Shown here: piece after piece, positions 25,759-32,977 of the stretch
Position numbering within the stretch: the first letter of the stretch is position 1
How the letters are laid out: each line of letters begins with the position of its first letter
Origin: Pseudomonas sp. TCU-HL1
Lineage (GTDB): Bacteria > Pseudomonadota > Gammaproteobacteria > Pseudomonadales > Pseudomonadaceae
Length of the DNA stretch: 64,000 nucleotides
Direction of reading: 5' to 3'
Assembly: GCF_001708505.1 (NCBI RefSeq)
Contig: NZ_CP015992.1
Coordinates: 4,154,001 to 4,218,000, forward strand
The notes under the pieces: model-generated
What the model was told of the DNA's origin: nothing
The model's database searches: none
The model's input: the letters and a program-made list of their open reading frames with translations, nothing else
Translations under genes and position numbers: made by a program

Positions 25759-26757
25759 GTGAAACGACTGTTCTCCGCCTCCCTCCTCGCCGCCGGCCTC
25801 GCCCTGGCTAGCGCCGCCCAGGCCGCGCCCACCCTGCTCAACGTTTCCTACGACGTGATGCGCGACTTCTACAAGGACTACAACGCCGCCTTCCAGAAGC
25901 ACTGGAAAGCAGAGAACGGCGAGAACATCACCCTGCAGATGTCCCACGGCGGCTCCAGCAAGCAAGCGCGCGCAGTGATCGACGGCCTGCCCGCCGATGT
26001 CATCACCATGAACCAGGCCACCGACATCAACGCCCTCGCCGACAACGGCGGCCTGGTGCCACAGGACTGGGCAGCCCGGCTGCCGAACAACAGCGCCCCC
26101 TTCACCTCCGCCACCGTGTTCATCGTGCGCAAGGGCAACCCCAAGGGCCTGAAGGATTGGCCGGACCTGCTCAAGGAGGGTGTACAAGTGGTGGTTCCCA
26201 ACCCCAAGACCTCCGGCAATGGCCGCTACACCTACCTCTCCGCCTGGGGCTACGTGCTGAAGAACGGCGGCGACGAGAACAAGGCCAGGGACTTCGTCGG
26301 CAAACTGTTCAAGCAGGCGCCGGTGCTCGATACCGGTGGCCGCGCCGCCACTACCACCTTTATCCAGAACCAGATTGGCGACGTGCTGGTGACCTTCGAG
26401 AACGAAGCCGAGATGATCGCCCGCGAATTCGGCCGTGGCGGTTTCGAGGTGGTCTACCCCAGCGTTTCCGCCGAGGCCGAACCGCCAGTGACCGTGGTCG
26501 ACAAGGTGGTGGAAAAGAAAGGCACCCGCGCCGCCGCCGAGGCCTACCTCAAGTACCTGTGGAGCGACGAGGGCCAGACCATCGCCGCCAACAACTACCT
26601 GCGCCCGCGCAACCCGGAAATCCTCGCCAGGTTCGCCGACCGCTTCCCGAAAGTGGAATTCCTCTCCGTGGAGAAGACCTTTGGCAACTGGCGTGACGTG
26701 CAGAAAACCCACTTCAACGACGGTGGTGTGTTCGATCAGATCTACAGCGGCCAGTAA
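25759..26757 (+). CDS. sbp: Periplasmic sulfate-binding protein
   Basis: A 332-residue ABC solute-binding protein with a signal peptide ending AQA (about residue 23), SYDVMRDFY, GGSSKQARAVIDGL, NPKTSGNGRYTYL and TGGRAATTTF, all typical of sulfate/thiosulfate-binding Sbp/CysP. The start is GTG with GAAGGA upstream. The permease and ATPase genes (cysTWA) are not adjacent, so it stands alone, followed by an intrinsic terminator. Confidence 0.93.
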   Translation: MKRLFSASLLAAGLALASAAQAAPTLLNVSYDVMRDFYKDYNAAFQKHWKAENGENITLQMSHGGSSKQARAVIDGLPADVITMNQATDINALADNGGLVPQDWAARLPNNSAPFTSATVFIVRKGNPKGLKDWPDLLKEGVQVVVPNPKTSGNGRYTYLSAWGYVLKNGGDENKARDFVGKLFKQAPVLDTGGRAATTTFIQNQIGDVLVTFENEAEMIAREFGRGGFEVVYPSVSAEAEPPVTVVDKVVEKKGTRAAAEAYLKYLWSDEGQTIAANNYLRPRNPEILARFADRFPKVEFLSVEKTFGNWRDVQKTHFNDGGVFDQIYSGQ

Positions 26758-26771
26758 GGCCGGTGGAAATG

Positions 26772-26803
26772 AAAGAGAGCAGCCTGGGCCGCTCTCTTTT
26801 TTT
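26772..26803 (+). terminator. Intrinsic terminator of sbp
   Basis: Nine-base stem (26772-26780 with 26791-26799), ten-base loop and a run of seven Ts, 14 bases after the sbp stop. The A-run on the other side lets it also end the convergent membrane-protein gene. Confidence 0.9.
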
Positions 26804-26805
26804 GG

Positions 26806-27471
26806 TCAGGAAGCCATCTGCCGGCTGGCGTCCGGCCCGGCCGCCATCGCGACGATCCGCTGGCGCCGCTGCGAAGCCCAGCCGACCAGCAGGCTCATGG
26901 CGACGTAACCGGCAAGGATCAGCAGCGGATAGGCCACCATCAGCTCGGCCAGGCTGTACTTCCACGCCAGCGGCCGGCCCACGCCCAGCATCGCGGCGTA
27001 GAACCAGGACACCGCAGACACGGTACCGGCGAACAGCGCCAGGCTGCGCATGGCCGGGGGCAGGCCGAGCAGCGAACCGGCGCGCGCCAGTGCCGGCAGG
27101 ACAGCCTGGTGCAGCAGCATGCCGTTCAGGGTCAGCAGCGCAACGATCAGTACTTTGGCCTGCAGCTTGGGATTGAGCAGATAGGTCCAGCCCTTGACCG
27201 ACATGTCGAGCAGGATGATGACGGCACCCGTCACCCAGAGCATCAGCAGGGCAAGAGAAATGGTGCGTTGCAGGGATTCCAGGTGGGACGGCCGGCAGTG
27301 CGCGGAGTCGTCGCCACGCAACAGTTGCCTGGCCATGGCCAGATCACTGGTCAGCACCAGGCCCACGGCGACGCAGCAGGCAATCAGATGCGCGTAGACG
27401 ACGGCGAGTCGAACCAGCTCCTTGGTCGTGTCCTGCTCCAGAAGCGAATTGATCAGATGAAAGAATTCCAC
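26806..27471 (-). CDS. Uncharacterised multi-pass membrane protein, copy A
   Basis: A 221-residue protein with about five membrane helices (near residues 22-44, 73-95, 104-126, 140-163 and 178-200). I do not recognise a named family; the HLIACCVAVGLVLTSDL segment and small size recall CopD-like membrane proteins only loosely. Start GTG 27471 was chosen because the paralogue at 30987 begins at the same residue with ATG. The central 356 bp (27026-27381) are almost identical to 31077-31432, while the flanks are clearly diverged. It converges on sbp. Confidence 0.65.
   Translation of the reverse strand: MEFFHLINSLLEQDTTKELVRLAVVYAHLIACCVAVGLVLTSDLAMARQLLRGDDSAHCRPSHLESLQRTISLALLMLWVTGAVIILLDMSVKGWTYLLNPKLQAKVLIVALLTLNGMLLHQAVLPALARAGSLLGLPPAMRSLALFAGTVSAVSWFYAAMLGVGRPLAWKYSLAELMVAYPLLILAGYVAMSLLVGWASQRRQRIVAMAAGPDASRQMAS
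27026..27381 (-). repeat. Near-identical inverted tract, arm A
   Basis: By direct base-by-base comparison, this 356-bp stretch differs from the reverse complement of 31077-31432 at one position only (a synonymous change in the codon for Thr of RTISLA). Similarity drops sharply at both edges. The two arms enclose about 3.7 kb. Confidence 0.92.
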
Positions 27472-27668
27472 GATGGGTCCCGTTCGAAGTGGCTGTGCGG
27501 AGCCGGCGCCAGGCTGCAAGGGCAAACTAAAACACGAAGCCTTGGCGCCAACTGGTTGACGGCATGAAGAATGCAGGTCGCGTGTTTCAGTTGCGGGTAG
27601 CGCCATGCGCCACAGGTCCGATTCCGGGGACTCACCGACGAAAGGAAATGTGAATCAACAATGAGACA

Positions 27669-27688
27669 AAGGAGCCTGCGGGCTCCTT
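27669..27688 (-). terminator. Terminator after the DmpA-like gene
   Basis: Eight-base stem (27669-27676 with 27681-27688) and four-base loop; on the minus strand it is followed by TTTGTCT. It lies 18 bp after the stop of the peptidase remnant. The rest of 27472-27706 shows no gene. Confidence 0.75.
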
Positions 27689-27706
27689 CGCTTCTCGCCA
27701 CCGGAT

Positions 27707-28363
27707 TCAGTGACCGGGCTTCCAGCCCGGGCCTTTCAGGGCTTCCAGCAAGACATCGCACCCCAGCGTCGGCACCCTCCGGCCATCCGCACAAACCATG
27801 TCGCGTCCAGCCAGCAGCGCGTTGACGATGGCCTCTTCCACCGCTTCCGCCGCCGCCGCGAACAACGGCGAGATGTGATCGTTATTGACCATGGCGAGCG
27901 GCGTGCTGAAGGGCAGGTCCTTGCGTCCGTAGTCCGCCGGCGGCAGGTCGCGGTTGCCCGTGGCGAAGGCCAGGAAGATGTCGCCGCTGGAGTCCTCGGT
28001 GCCGCCGCCGGTGCGAGCGATGCCGATGGACGCGCGCTGGGCCAGGCGCTGACACTGGTGCGGCAGCAACGGTGCATCGGTGGCGAGGATGACCACGATG
28101 GAGCCCATGCCGGGGGTATCGCGTTCGGCGAAGGGCGACTCGATTTCCTGCAACAGCCGCCCCACCGGATAACCATCCACCCGCAGCTCGCGGCGCACGC
28201 CATGGTTGGCCTGCACCAGGGCGCCCACGGGCCGAACCGGCTTGCCGCCGCGATCCTTGCGGAGGGTGCTGTGGCCGACGCGCACTCCCGGTACATCGGT
28301 GATGGCGTTGAATTCGCCCGGCATTCCGAGCCCGATGCTGATTCCCAATTGACGTGCGCGCAT
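27707..28363 (-). pseudogene. DmpA/P1-family (S58) aminopeptidase with internal deletion
   Basis: A 218-residue open frame against a family length of about 340-375. Residues 1-34 match the DmpA start (ITDVPGVRVGHSTL); residues 46-218 match its C-terminal part (VGALVQANHG, VDGYPVGRLL, ATDAPLLPHQC, SSGDIFLAFATGNR). The middle of the family, including the autocleavage site and nucleophilic Ser in the G-SVGAGTG-type motif, is missing; the join is in frame near residues 35-46 (DNA about 28225-28261). Without that Ser it cannot self-process or hydrolyse peptides, so I call it a pseudogene. It lies 15 bp after the APC permease gene, a common pairing for aminopeptidases acting on D- or beta-peptides. 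Confidence 0.75.
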
Positions 28364-28378
28364 ATCGAATCCTGTATT

Positions 28379-29734
28379 TCAGAGTTTCTGGAAAGCGGGG
28401 CTGAACTTGCCGCAGGTGCCGTAGAGGATCACCGATACCGCCAGCAGCCCGACGATGATCAGGAGGTCCTGGCTGGACGCTTCCAACGCTAGGTTCAGCA
28501 GCAGATAACCTGCGCCGGTCACCGCCAGCAGAGCCGGCAAGGGCCAGAGCGGCATGCGGTAGCTGTGCTCGACATCGCGCCGCAATACCCGGCTGAACAG
28601 GGCGCAGAGGGCGATGATCAGGTAGACCAGGACGATCAGCAGCACGGTAAAGGACGTCAGTTCCGCCAGGCTCGAACTGAAGCTGAGCAGGGCCGAGGGT
28701 ACCGCGAGGAACAGAGTCGCCAGCCAGGGCGATTCCCAGCGCGGGTGGATGCGCGTGAAGGCGCGGTTCAACGCCGGCATCCACAACTCGTCACGGCCGC
28801 TGCTGAAGATCACCCGGCCGATCTGGATGACGATGGCGATGATGGCGTTGAACACTGAGAGGAAGATGCCGGCGCTGACCAGCCGCGACAAGGTTTCGTT
28901 GCCATGACTGGAAAGCAGGTAACCAATGGGGTCCGGGCTGGCGATCAGTTCGCTGAGCGAAGGCGCGCCGATCAGCACGGCTGTCAGCGGGACCAACTCG
29001 ATGGCGACCACCAGCAACAGCGACCAGAGCACCGCCCTCGGAAGGCCGTGACCACCGTCCTTCATGTCTTCGGAGAGCAGCACGGCGCCGCCAAAACCAT
29101 TGTAGGAAAACAGCGCGACACCGACCGCCCCGAACACCAGCGCCATGGGTGCCGCGCCCAATACACCGTTCTCCACCAACTGCGGCTGCAGCAGCACGCT
29201 CGCCGGCTGCTCCGCGTTGCCGAAGCCAAGGGTGACTATCACCAGAAGGGCCGAGACTTCCAGCAGCAGGCAGATGCCGGTGACCCAGGCATTGAGTTTG
29301 ATATTGAGGATGCCCAAGAGGTAGCTCGCGGCTACGACCACCAGGGCCACCAGCTGTGAATCGAACTGGGTGCCCAGCGCGACATTGAGGTAGGTCGCCG
29401 CGCCGGTCGCCAGCACCGGAGGAACGAAAATCATCGCCGCCAGCACCATCAGGAAGGTGGCGTAGCCGGCCATGCCGCCGAACACGCGCTTGGCGTAGAC
29501 GTACTCGCCGCCCGCCGTCCGGTGGGCACGACCAAGTTCGGCGTAGCACCAGGCGAACATCAGTGCGAGCACGGCGGCCAGGACGAAGGAGAGAAAGGCG
29601 CCGCTGCCGGCCTGCTGGATGGCGAAAGGAGCGATGACAAACACCGAACTGGCCGGGGTGACCGAAGAAACGGTGATGGCGACTACATCGAAGGTACCCA
29701 GGGTGGGTTTCAACGACCCAGTGGAAGAGCCCAT
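28379..29734 (-). CDS. APC-superfamily amino acid permease
   Basis: A 451-residue transporter with about twelve helices. The N-terminal helix contains VAITVSSVTPASSVFVIAPF and helix 6 FSYNGFGGAVLLSEDMKDG, both in the binding-site regions of APC transporters. Substrate is unknown, probably an amino acid or small peptide product of the adjacent peptidase family. It heads an operon with the truncated DmpA-like gene and is divergent from a LuxR-family regulator. Confidence 0.87.
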   Translation of the reverse strand: MGSSTGSLKPTLGTFDVVAITVSSVTPASSVFVIAPFAIQQAGSGAFLSFVLAAVLALMFAWCYAELGRAHRTAGGEYVYAKRVFGGMAGYATFLMVLAAMIFVPPVLATGAATYLNVALGTQFDSQLVALVVVAASYLLGILNIKLNAWVTGICLLLEVSALLVIVTLGFGNAEQPASVLLQPQLVENGVLGAAPMALVFGAVGVALFSYNGFGGAVLLSEDMKDGGHGLPRAVLWSLLLVVAIELVPLTAVLIGAPSLSELIASPDPIGYLLSSHGNETLSRLVSAGIFLSVFNAIIAIVIQIGRVIFSSGRDELWMPALNRAFTRIHPRWESPWLATLFLAVPSALLSFSSSLAELTSFTVLLIVLVYLIIALCALFSRVLRRDVEHSYRMPLWPLPALLAVTGAGYLLLNLALEASSQDLLIIVGLLAVSVILYGTCGKFSPAFQKL

Positions 29735-29785
29735 ATCCTGATCCTCTTGCTTGTTATTGGAGTGAGGCAGAAACGAAGCGGGAAT

Positions 29786-29871
29786 CCGCCATGACGGCGG
29801 CAGATGTTGTTGTGGGACGCATTCTGGGAGTGGCCGACCGGGGCGCCAATCACCCTATTGGAGTACGCCCC
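29786..29871. promoter_or_regulatory. Dyads in the permease/LuxR divergent gap
   Basis: Two symmetric elements: CCGCC-N5-GGCGG at 29786-29800, and a longer one with GGGGCG (29840-29845) and CCAAT (29846-29850) mirrored by ATTGG (29857-29861) and CGCCCC (29866-29871). They are candidate operators for the LuxR-type regulator, by position only. Confidence 0.35.
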
Positions 29872-29935
29872 TTGACGGGAACGGGCCCGGATAGGCCAAG
29901 CTTGCGCACCCTCCCCCACACAATCGGAGAACCGG

Positions 29936-30739
29936 ATGGACAGTCTGTTCAGGGAAGTCGGCCTGCACGCCAGCCTGGGCCGCACCATCGAGCAGATCGG
30001 CGGCGATCGCTTCTGGAAGCAACTGACCCTGCTGTTGCACCAGTGGCTGCCCTTCGACAATGCCCTGGCCACCTTCTACCCGGCCGACGGCGCGCCACAG
30101 CCCCTGGAGGAATACGACGCCGAACCCCAGGCGGGGCCGGGCTCGATGCCCGTCTACCTGGACGGCCTTTACCTGCTCGACCCCTTCTACCAGGCCTGCC
30201 GCGAGGGCCTACCCAGTGGCTTCCATCGCCTGGAGGAAATCGCCCCGGACCATTTCCGCCAGAGCGAGTACTACCTCAGCTATTTCCACGACAACGTGCT
30301 GGAAGACGAGGTGCAGTTCATCGCCCAGTTTCCGGGACAGGGCAGCCTGTCGCTGTCGCTGGGCATGCGCCGGCGGTTCAGTGCCGACGAGTGCGGCATG
30401 CTGGGGCTGCTGGCGAGCTGGGTACTGGCGCTGATGCAGCAACACTGGCAGCAGCGCACCCGCTCGCCGCTACCACCGCGCCAGGACGAGATGGCCTCGC
30501 AGGTGCGCGATGCCCTGAGCCAGTTCGGCGCGGGCGTGCTGTCGGAGCGGGAGCTGGAAATCGCCCGTCTGATCCTCCGGGGCTATTCCTCCAAGGCCAT
30601 GGCCGAGCGCCTGGCCATTTCCCCGGAGACGGTGAAAGTTCACCGCCGCCATCTCTACGCCAAGCTGGATATCTCATCCCAGCCGGAGCTGTTCTCGTTG
30701 TTCATCCAGGCCCTGGGCCATGATCCGGAGAACCCCTGA
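29936..30739 (+). CDS. LuxR-family transcriptional regulator
   Basis: A 267-residue regulator. Residues 1-190 have no recognisable autoinducer-binding signature; the last 65 carry a LuxR helix-turn-helix with LSERELEIARLILRGYSSKAMAERL and SPETVKVHRRHLYAKL. It is transcribed away from the APC permease gene, so it probably controls it in response to an imported compound. ATG 29936 follows GGAGA. Confidence 0.85.
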   Translation: MDSLFREVGLHASLGRTIEQIGGDRFWKQLTLLLHQWLPFDNALATFYPADGAPQPLEEYDAEPQAGPGSMPVYLDGLYLLDPFYQACREGLPSGFHRLEEIAPDHFRQSEYYLSYFHDNVLEDEVQFIAQFPGQGSLSLSLGMRRRFSADECGMLGLLASWVLALMQQHWQQRTRSPLPPRQDEMASQVRDALSQFGAGVLSERELEIARLILRGYSSKAMAERLAISPETVKVHRRHLYAKLDISSQPELFSLFIQALGHDPENP

Positions 30740-30837
30740 GATCCCAGCTCCGGCGCCCGTCCCTCATGCCTTCCGACCATTTGGTAACCGCTCGCTCTCG
30801 TCCGCACAACTTGGAACGAGCGTCACCCTATATTCCT

Positions 30838-30867
30838 TTGACATTAATAATTATTTACAAATAATAT
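30838..30867 (+). promoter_or_regulatory. Strong sigma70 promoter of membrane protein copy B
   Basis: TTGACA (30838-30843), an 18-bp spacer and TAATAT (30862-30867) in an AT-rich island (about 30829-30868), 120 bp before the gene. Such base composition is exceptional in this window. The remaining 30740-30986 interval shows no gene. Confidence 0.75.
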
Positions 30868-30986
30868 CGCCACCCCTGCGTTAATGATTCCGATTCTGCA
30901 CGCCATCTCGTGCCGCACGAACCGCCGCAGCCCGCGCGCCCCACAGGCGGAACGGGGTGGCGATTTCATAGAACAAGAGATAAAAC

Positions 30987-31637
30987 ATGGAATTCTTTCA
31001 CCTGGTCACTGCGCTACTGAAGCAGGAAGCCAACCTCGAGTTGGTGCGCCTGGCGGTCGTCTACATGCACCTGATCGCCTGCTGCGTCGCCGTGGGCCTG
31101 GTGCTGACCAGTGATCTGGCCATGGCCAGGCAACTGTTGCGTGGCGACGACTCCGCGCACTGCCGGCCGTCCCACCTGGAATCCCTGCAACGCACTATTT
31201 CTCTTGCCCTGCTGATGCTCTGGGTGACGGGTGCCGTCATCATCCTGCTCGACATGTCGGTCAAGGGCTGGACCTATCTGCTCAATCCCAAGCTGCAGGC
31301 CAAAGTACTGATCGTTGCGCTGCTGACCCTGAACGGCATGCTGCTGCACCAGGCTGTCCTGCCGGCACTGGCGCGCGCCGGTTCGCTGCTCGGCCTGCCC
31401 CCGGCCATGCGCAGCCTGGCGCTGTTCGCCGGCTCGGTCTCTGCGGTGTCCTGGTTCTACGCGGCCCTGCTGGGCGTTGGCCGGCCGCTGGCGTGGAAGT
31501 ACAGCCTGTCCGAGCTGATGGCGGCATACCCGCTACTGATCGCAGCCGGCTACGGGGCCATGTGCCTGCTGGTGGCCACGGCCCGGAAACGCTGCAAGAC
31601 AGAGGTCTCCGCCGCCAGCCTTTCCGAACGTCATTGA
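30987..31637 (+). CDS. Uncharacterised multi-pass membrane protein, copy B
   Basis: A 216-residue paralogue of copy A in opposite orientation. Residues 1-30 and the last 60 differ at many positions, whereas residues 31-149 are identical to copy A. It has the same five predicted helices and a different basic C-terminus (ARKRCKTEVSAA). The start is ATG 30987 with only a weak AAGAGA ribosome site. A strong promoter precedes it and a hairpin follows. No function known. Confidence 0.7.
   Translation: MEFFHLVTALLKQEANLELVRLAVVYMHLIACCVAVGLVLTSDLAMARQLLRGDDSAHCRPSHLESLQRTISLALLMLWVTGAVIILLDMSVKGWTYLLNPKLQAKVLIVALLTLNGMLLHQAVLPALARAGSLLGLPPAMRSLALFAGSVSAVSWFYAALLGVGRPLAWKYSLSELMAAYPLLIAAGYGAMCLLVATARKRCKTEVSAASLSERH
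31077..31432 (+). repeat. Near-identical inverted tract, arm B
   Basis: Partner of 27026-27381, 355 of 356 bases identical after reverse complementing. After 31432 similarity falls, then recovers to roughly 90 percent for about 80 bp before diverging. Confidence 0.92.
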
Positions 31638-31645
31638 CGAGCGCA

Positions 31646-31665
31646 CCAGGCGCGGCTGCGCCTGG
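31646..31665 (+). terminator. Hairpin after copy B
   Basis: Eight-base stem (31646-31653 with 31658-31665) and four-base loop between two convergent genes; a mixed T-rich stretch follows. Confidence 0.6.
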
Positions 31666-31671
31666 GGTCTC

Positions 31672-32214
31672 TTAGTTGAAGGTCTCAGCCCACTCGGCGA
31701 ATTGCATGCACTGCCCGAAGCTGAGCACATCCGGGGTATCGGCCAGGCAATCGACGGAGTTACGCGCCTTCTCGCTGGCGACGTACTCGCTGACGCATTC
31801 GCGCTCGTTACGCTTCAGGCCCTTGTAGAAGTCGTCCATCTTGTACATGGCCTTGTCCAGCTGGTTCTGGCTGATCTTTTCCTGGCGTACCGCAGCGCGG
31901 CCCAGCTTCTGGGTCTCGTTGATCAGCGAGGGCATCCGGGCAATGGCGGTGGAACACTGTTGCAGGCCCTTCTGATGCAACTGGCCAGGATTGAGCGTGG
32001 GCTCGTGTGACTCGGCAGCAGGCTCCGGCTGCGGAGCCTGCACAGGCTGCATGCCATTGACCTGCAAGTCTTGCGTTTCGACCGAACGGCTCTGGGGTGG
32101 CGGAGTGTCGGTGAAATGCACCTTCCCATCCGCATCGCGCCATTGGTAGACCTGGGCGGAAAGGGGTTGAGCCAGCAGCAAGGCAAGGGTGACAAACGCA
32201 AGACGGGGCAGCAT
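31672..32214 (-). CDS. Exported DUF4124-domain protein
   Basis: A 180-residue protein with a signal peptide ending LSA (about residue 20), then the DUF4124 pattern VYQWRDADGKVHFTDTPP, a Pro-rich linker and a helical, four-cysteine C-terminal part (QQCSTAI, ERECVSEY, SVDCLADT, FGQCMQF). DUF4124 proteins are periplasmic and uncharacterised; the cysteines could form disulfides. It lies next to the ccm operon but is separated from it by repeats. Confidence 0.8.
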   Translation of the reverse strand: MLPRLAFVTLALLLAQPLSAQVYQWRDADGKVHFTDTPPPQSRSVETQDLQVNGMQPVQAPQPEPAAESHEPTLNPGQLHQKGLQQCSTAIARMPSLINETQKLGRAAVRQEKISQNQLDKAMYKMDDFYKGLKRNERECVSEYVASEKARNSVDCLADTPDVLSFGQCMQFAEWAETFN

Positions 32215-32293
32215 CCAGGACCTCCGAGATGGCTGAATGCCAGCACACTACAGAAGGCGTTTGCCAGGGGCAACCGGCGTTCAGCTTGAACGG

Positions 32294-32370
32294 GTAGGGT
32301 GCGCCGCGCACCGGTCGCTGAGCGCGGCGCCGTACCTGATACGGCTCGGTGCGCATGGCGCACCCTACCG
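32294..32370. repeat. GTAGGGTGCGC-type inverted repeat
   Basis: GGTAGGGTGCGCC at 32294-32306 and its complement GGCGCACCCTACC at 32357-32369 with matching GCGCACCG/CGGTGCGC inner parts form a long hairpin. Such GTAGGGTGCGC palindromes are frequent between pseudomonad genes. Confidence 0.75.
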
Positions 32371-32411
32371 CGGGCCTGGCGCGGGAATTGGGCCTTGATT
32401 GCCACCCCAAG

Positions 32412-32487
32412 GGTGGACATCGCTTTTCATGTCCACCAGACGGAGCTCAGGTCGGCACCGATGGTGGATGAAAGAGCGCCATCCACC
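32412..32487. repeat. Two GGTGGAT-type hairpins
   Basis: GGTGGACAT (32412-32420) pairs with ATGTCCACC (32429-32437), and GGTGGATG (32463-32470) with CATCCACC (32480-32487). Together with the preceding repeat they fill most of the 32215-32530 gap; I see no gene in it. Confidence 0.7.
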
Positions 32488-32530
32488 CTGCAGACTGCGC
32501 TCAGTAACCATCCGCAGGCCCGTGCAGGGC

Positions 32531-32977
32531 TCAGTGGAACTTTCGCCCCAACCCGGCCGGTACGCCGCTGGCGTCGGTGGGTTGCCAGGGGCCTTGCGGG
32601 CCGTTGGAGTAGCTCCAGCCGTTGTCCCAGCGGTAGTAGACGCGCTCGCGATAGAACAGGTTGCGCTCGCCCTCGAGCACGTAGACGCCCAGGCCGGTAT
32701 CCCAGTAGCAGTTGCCGCCCGGCGGCGGGGCGAAGCGCGGATGGGCCTTCATGCGCGGCGCCTGCTTCGGTGGTTGCGGCTGCACAGGGGGCATGGGGCG
32801 ACTCTGCGGCGGGGGAGTCTGAACCGCTGGCGGCTTGTGGGAGGGCTCCCACTCGGGCTCGTCGGGTTCATGGTAAGGGCCCTGGCCGGCACAGCCGGCC
32901 AGGGCCAGGAGGAGGCAGATCAGGGGCAGGCCGAAGCGGGTGCTCGGCCCTGCCGGAAGCGCGGTGTGAGTGGTCAT
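32531..32977 (-). CDS. Small lipoprotein at the end of the ccm operon
   Basis: A 148-residue protein with a lipobox (LALAGC, Cys29) after a hydrophobic stretch, a long Pro/Gln-rich region (residues 35-80) and a C-terminal YWDTGLGVYVLEG...FYRERVYYRWDNGW part that resembles small uncharacterised envelope proteins. Its ATG overlaps the ccmI stop by 4 nt (ATGA), so it is translated together with cytochrome c maturation genes. I know no role for it there. Palindromic repeats follow. Confidence 0.7.
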   Translation of the reverse strand: MTTHTALPAGPSTRFGLPLICLLLALAGCAGQGPYHEPDEPEWEPSHKPPAVQTPPPQSRPMPPVQPQPPKQAPRMKAHPRFAPPPGGNCYWDTGLGVYVLEGERNLFYRERVYYRWDNGWSYSNGPQGPWQPTDASGVPAGLGRKFH

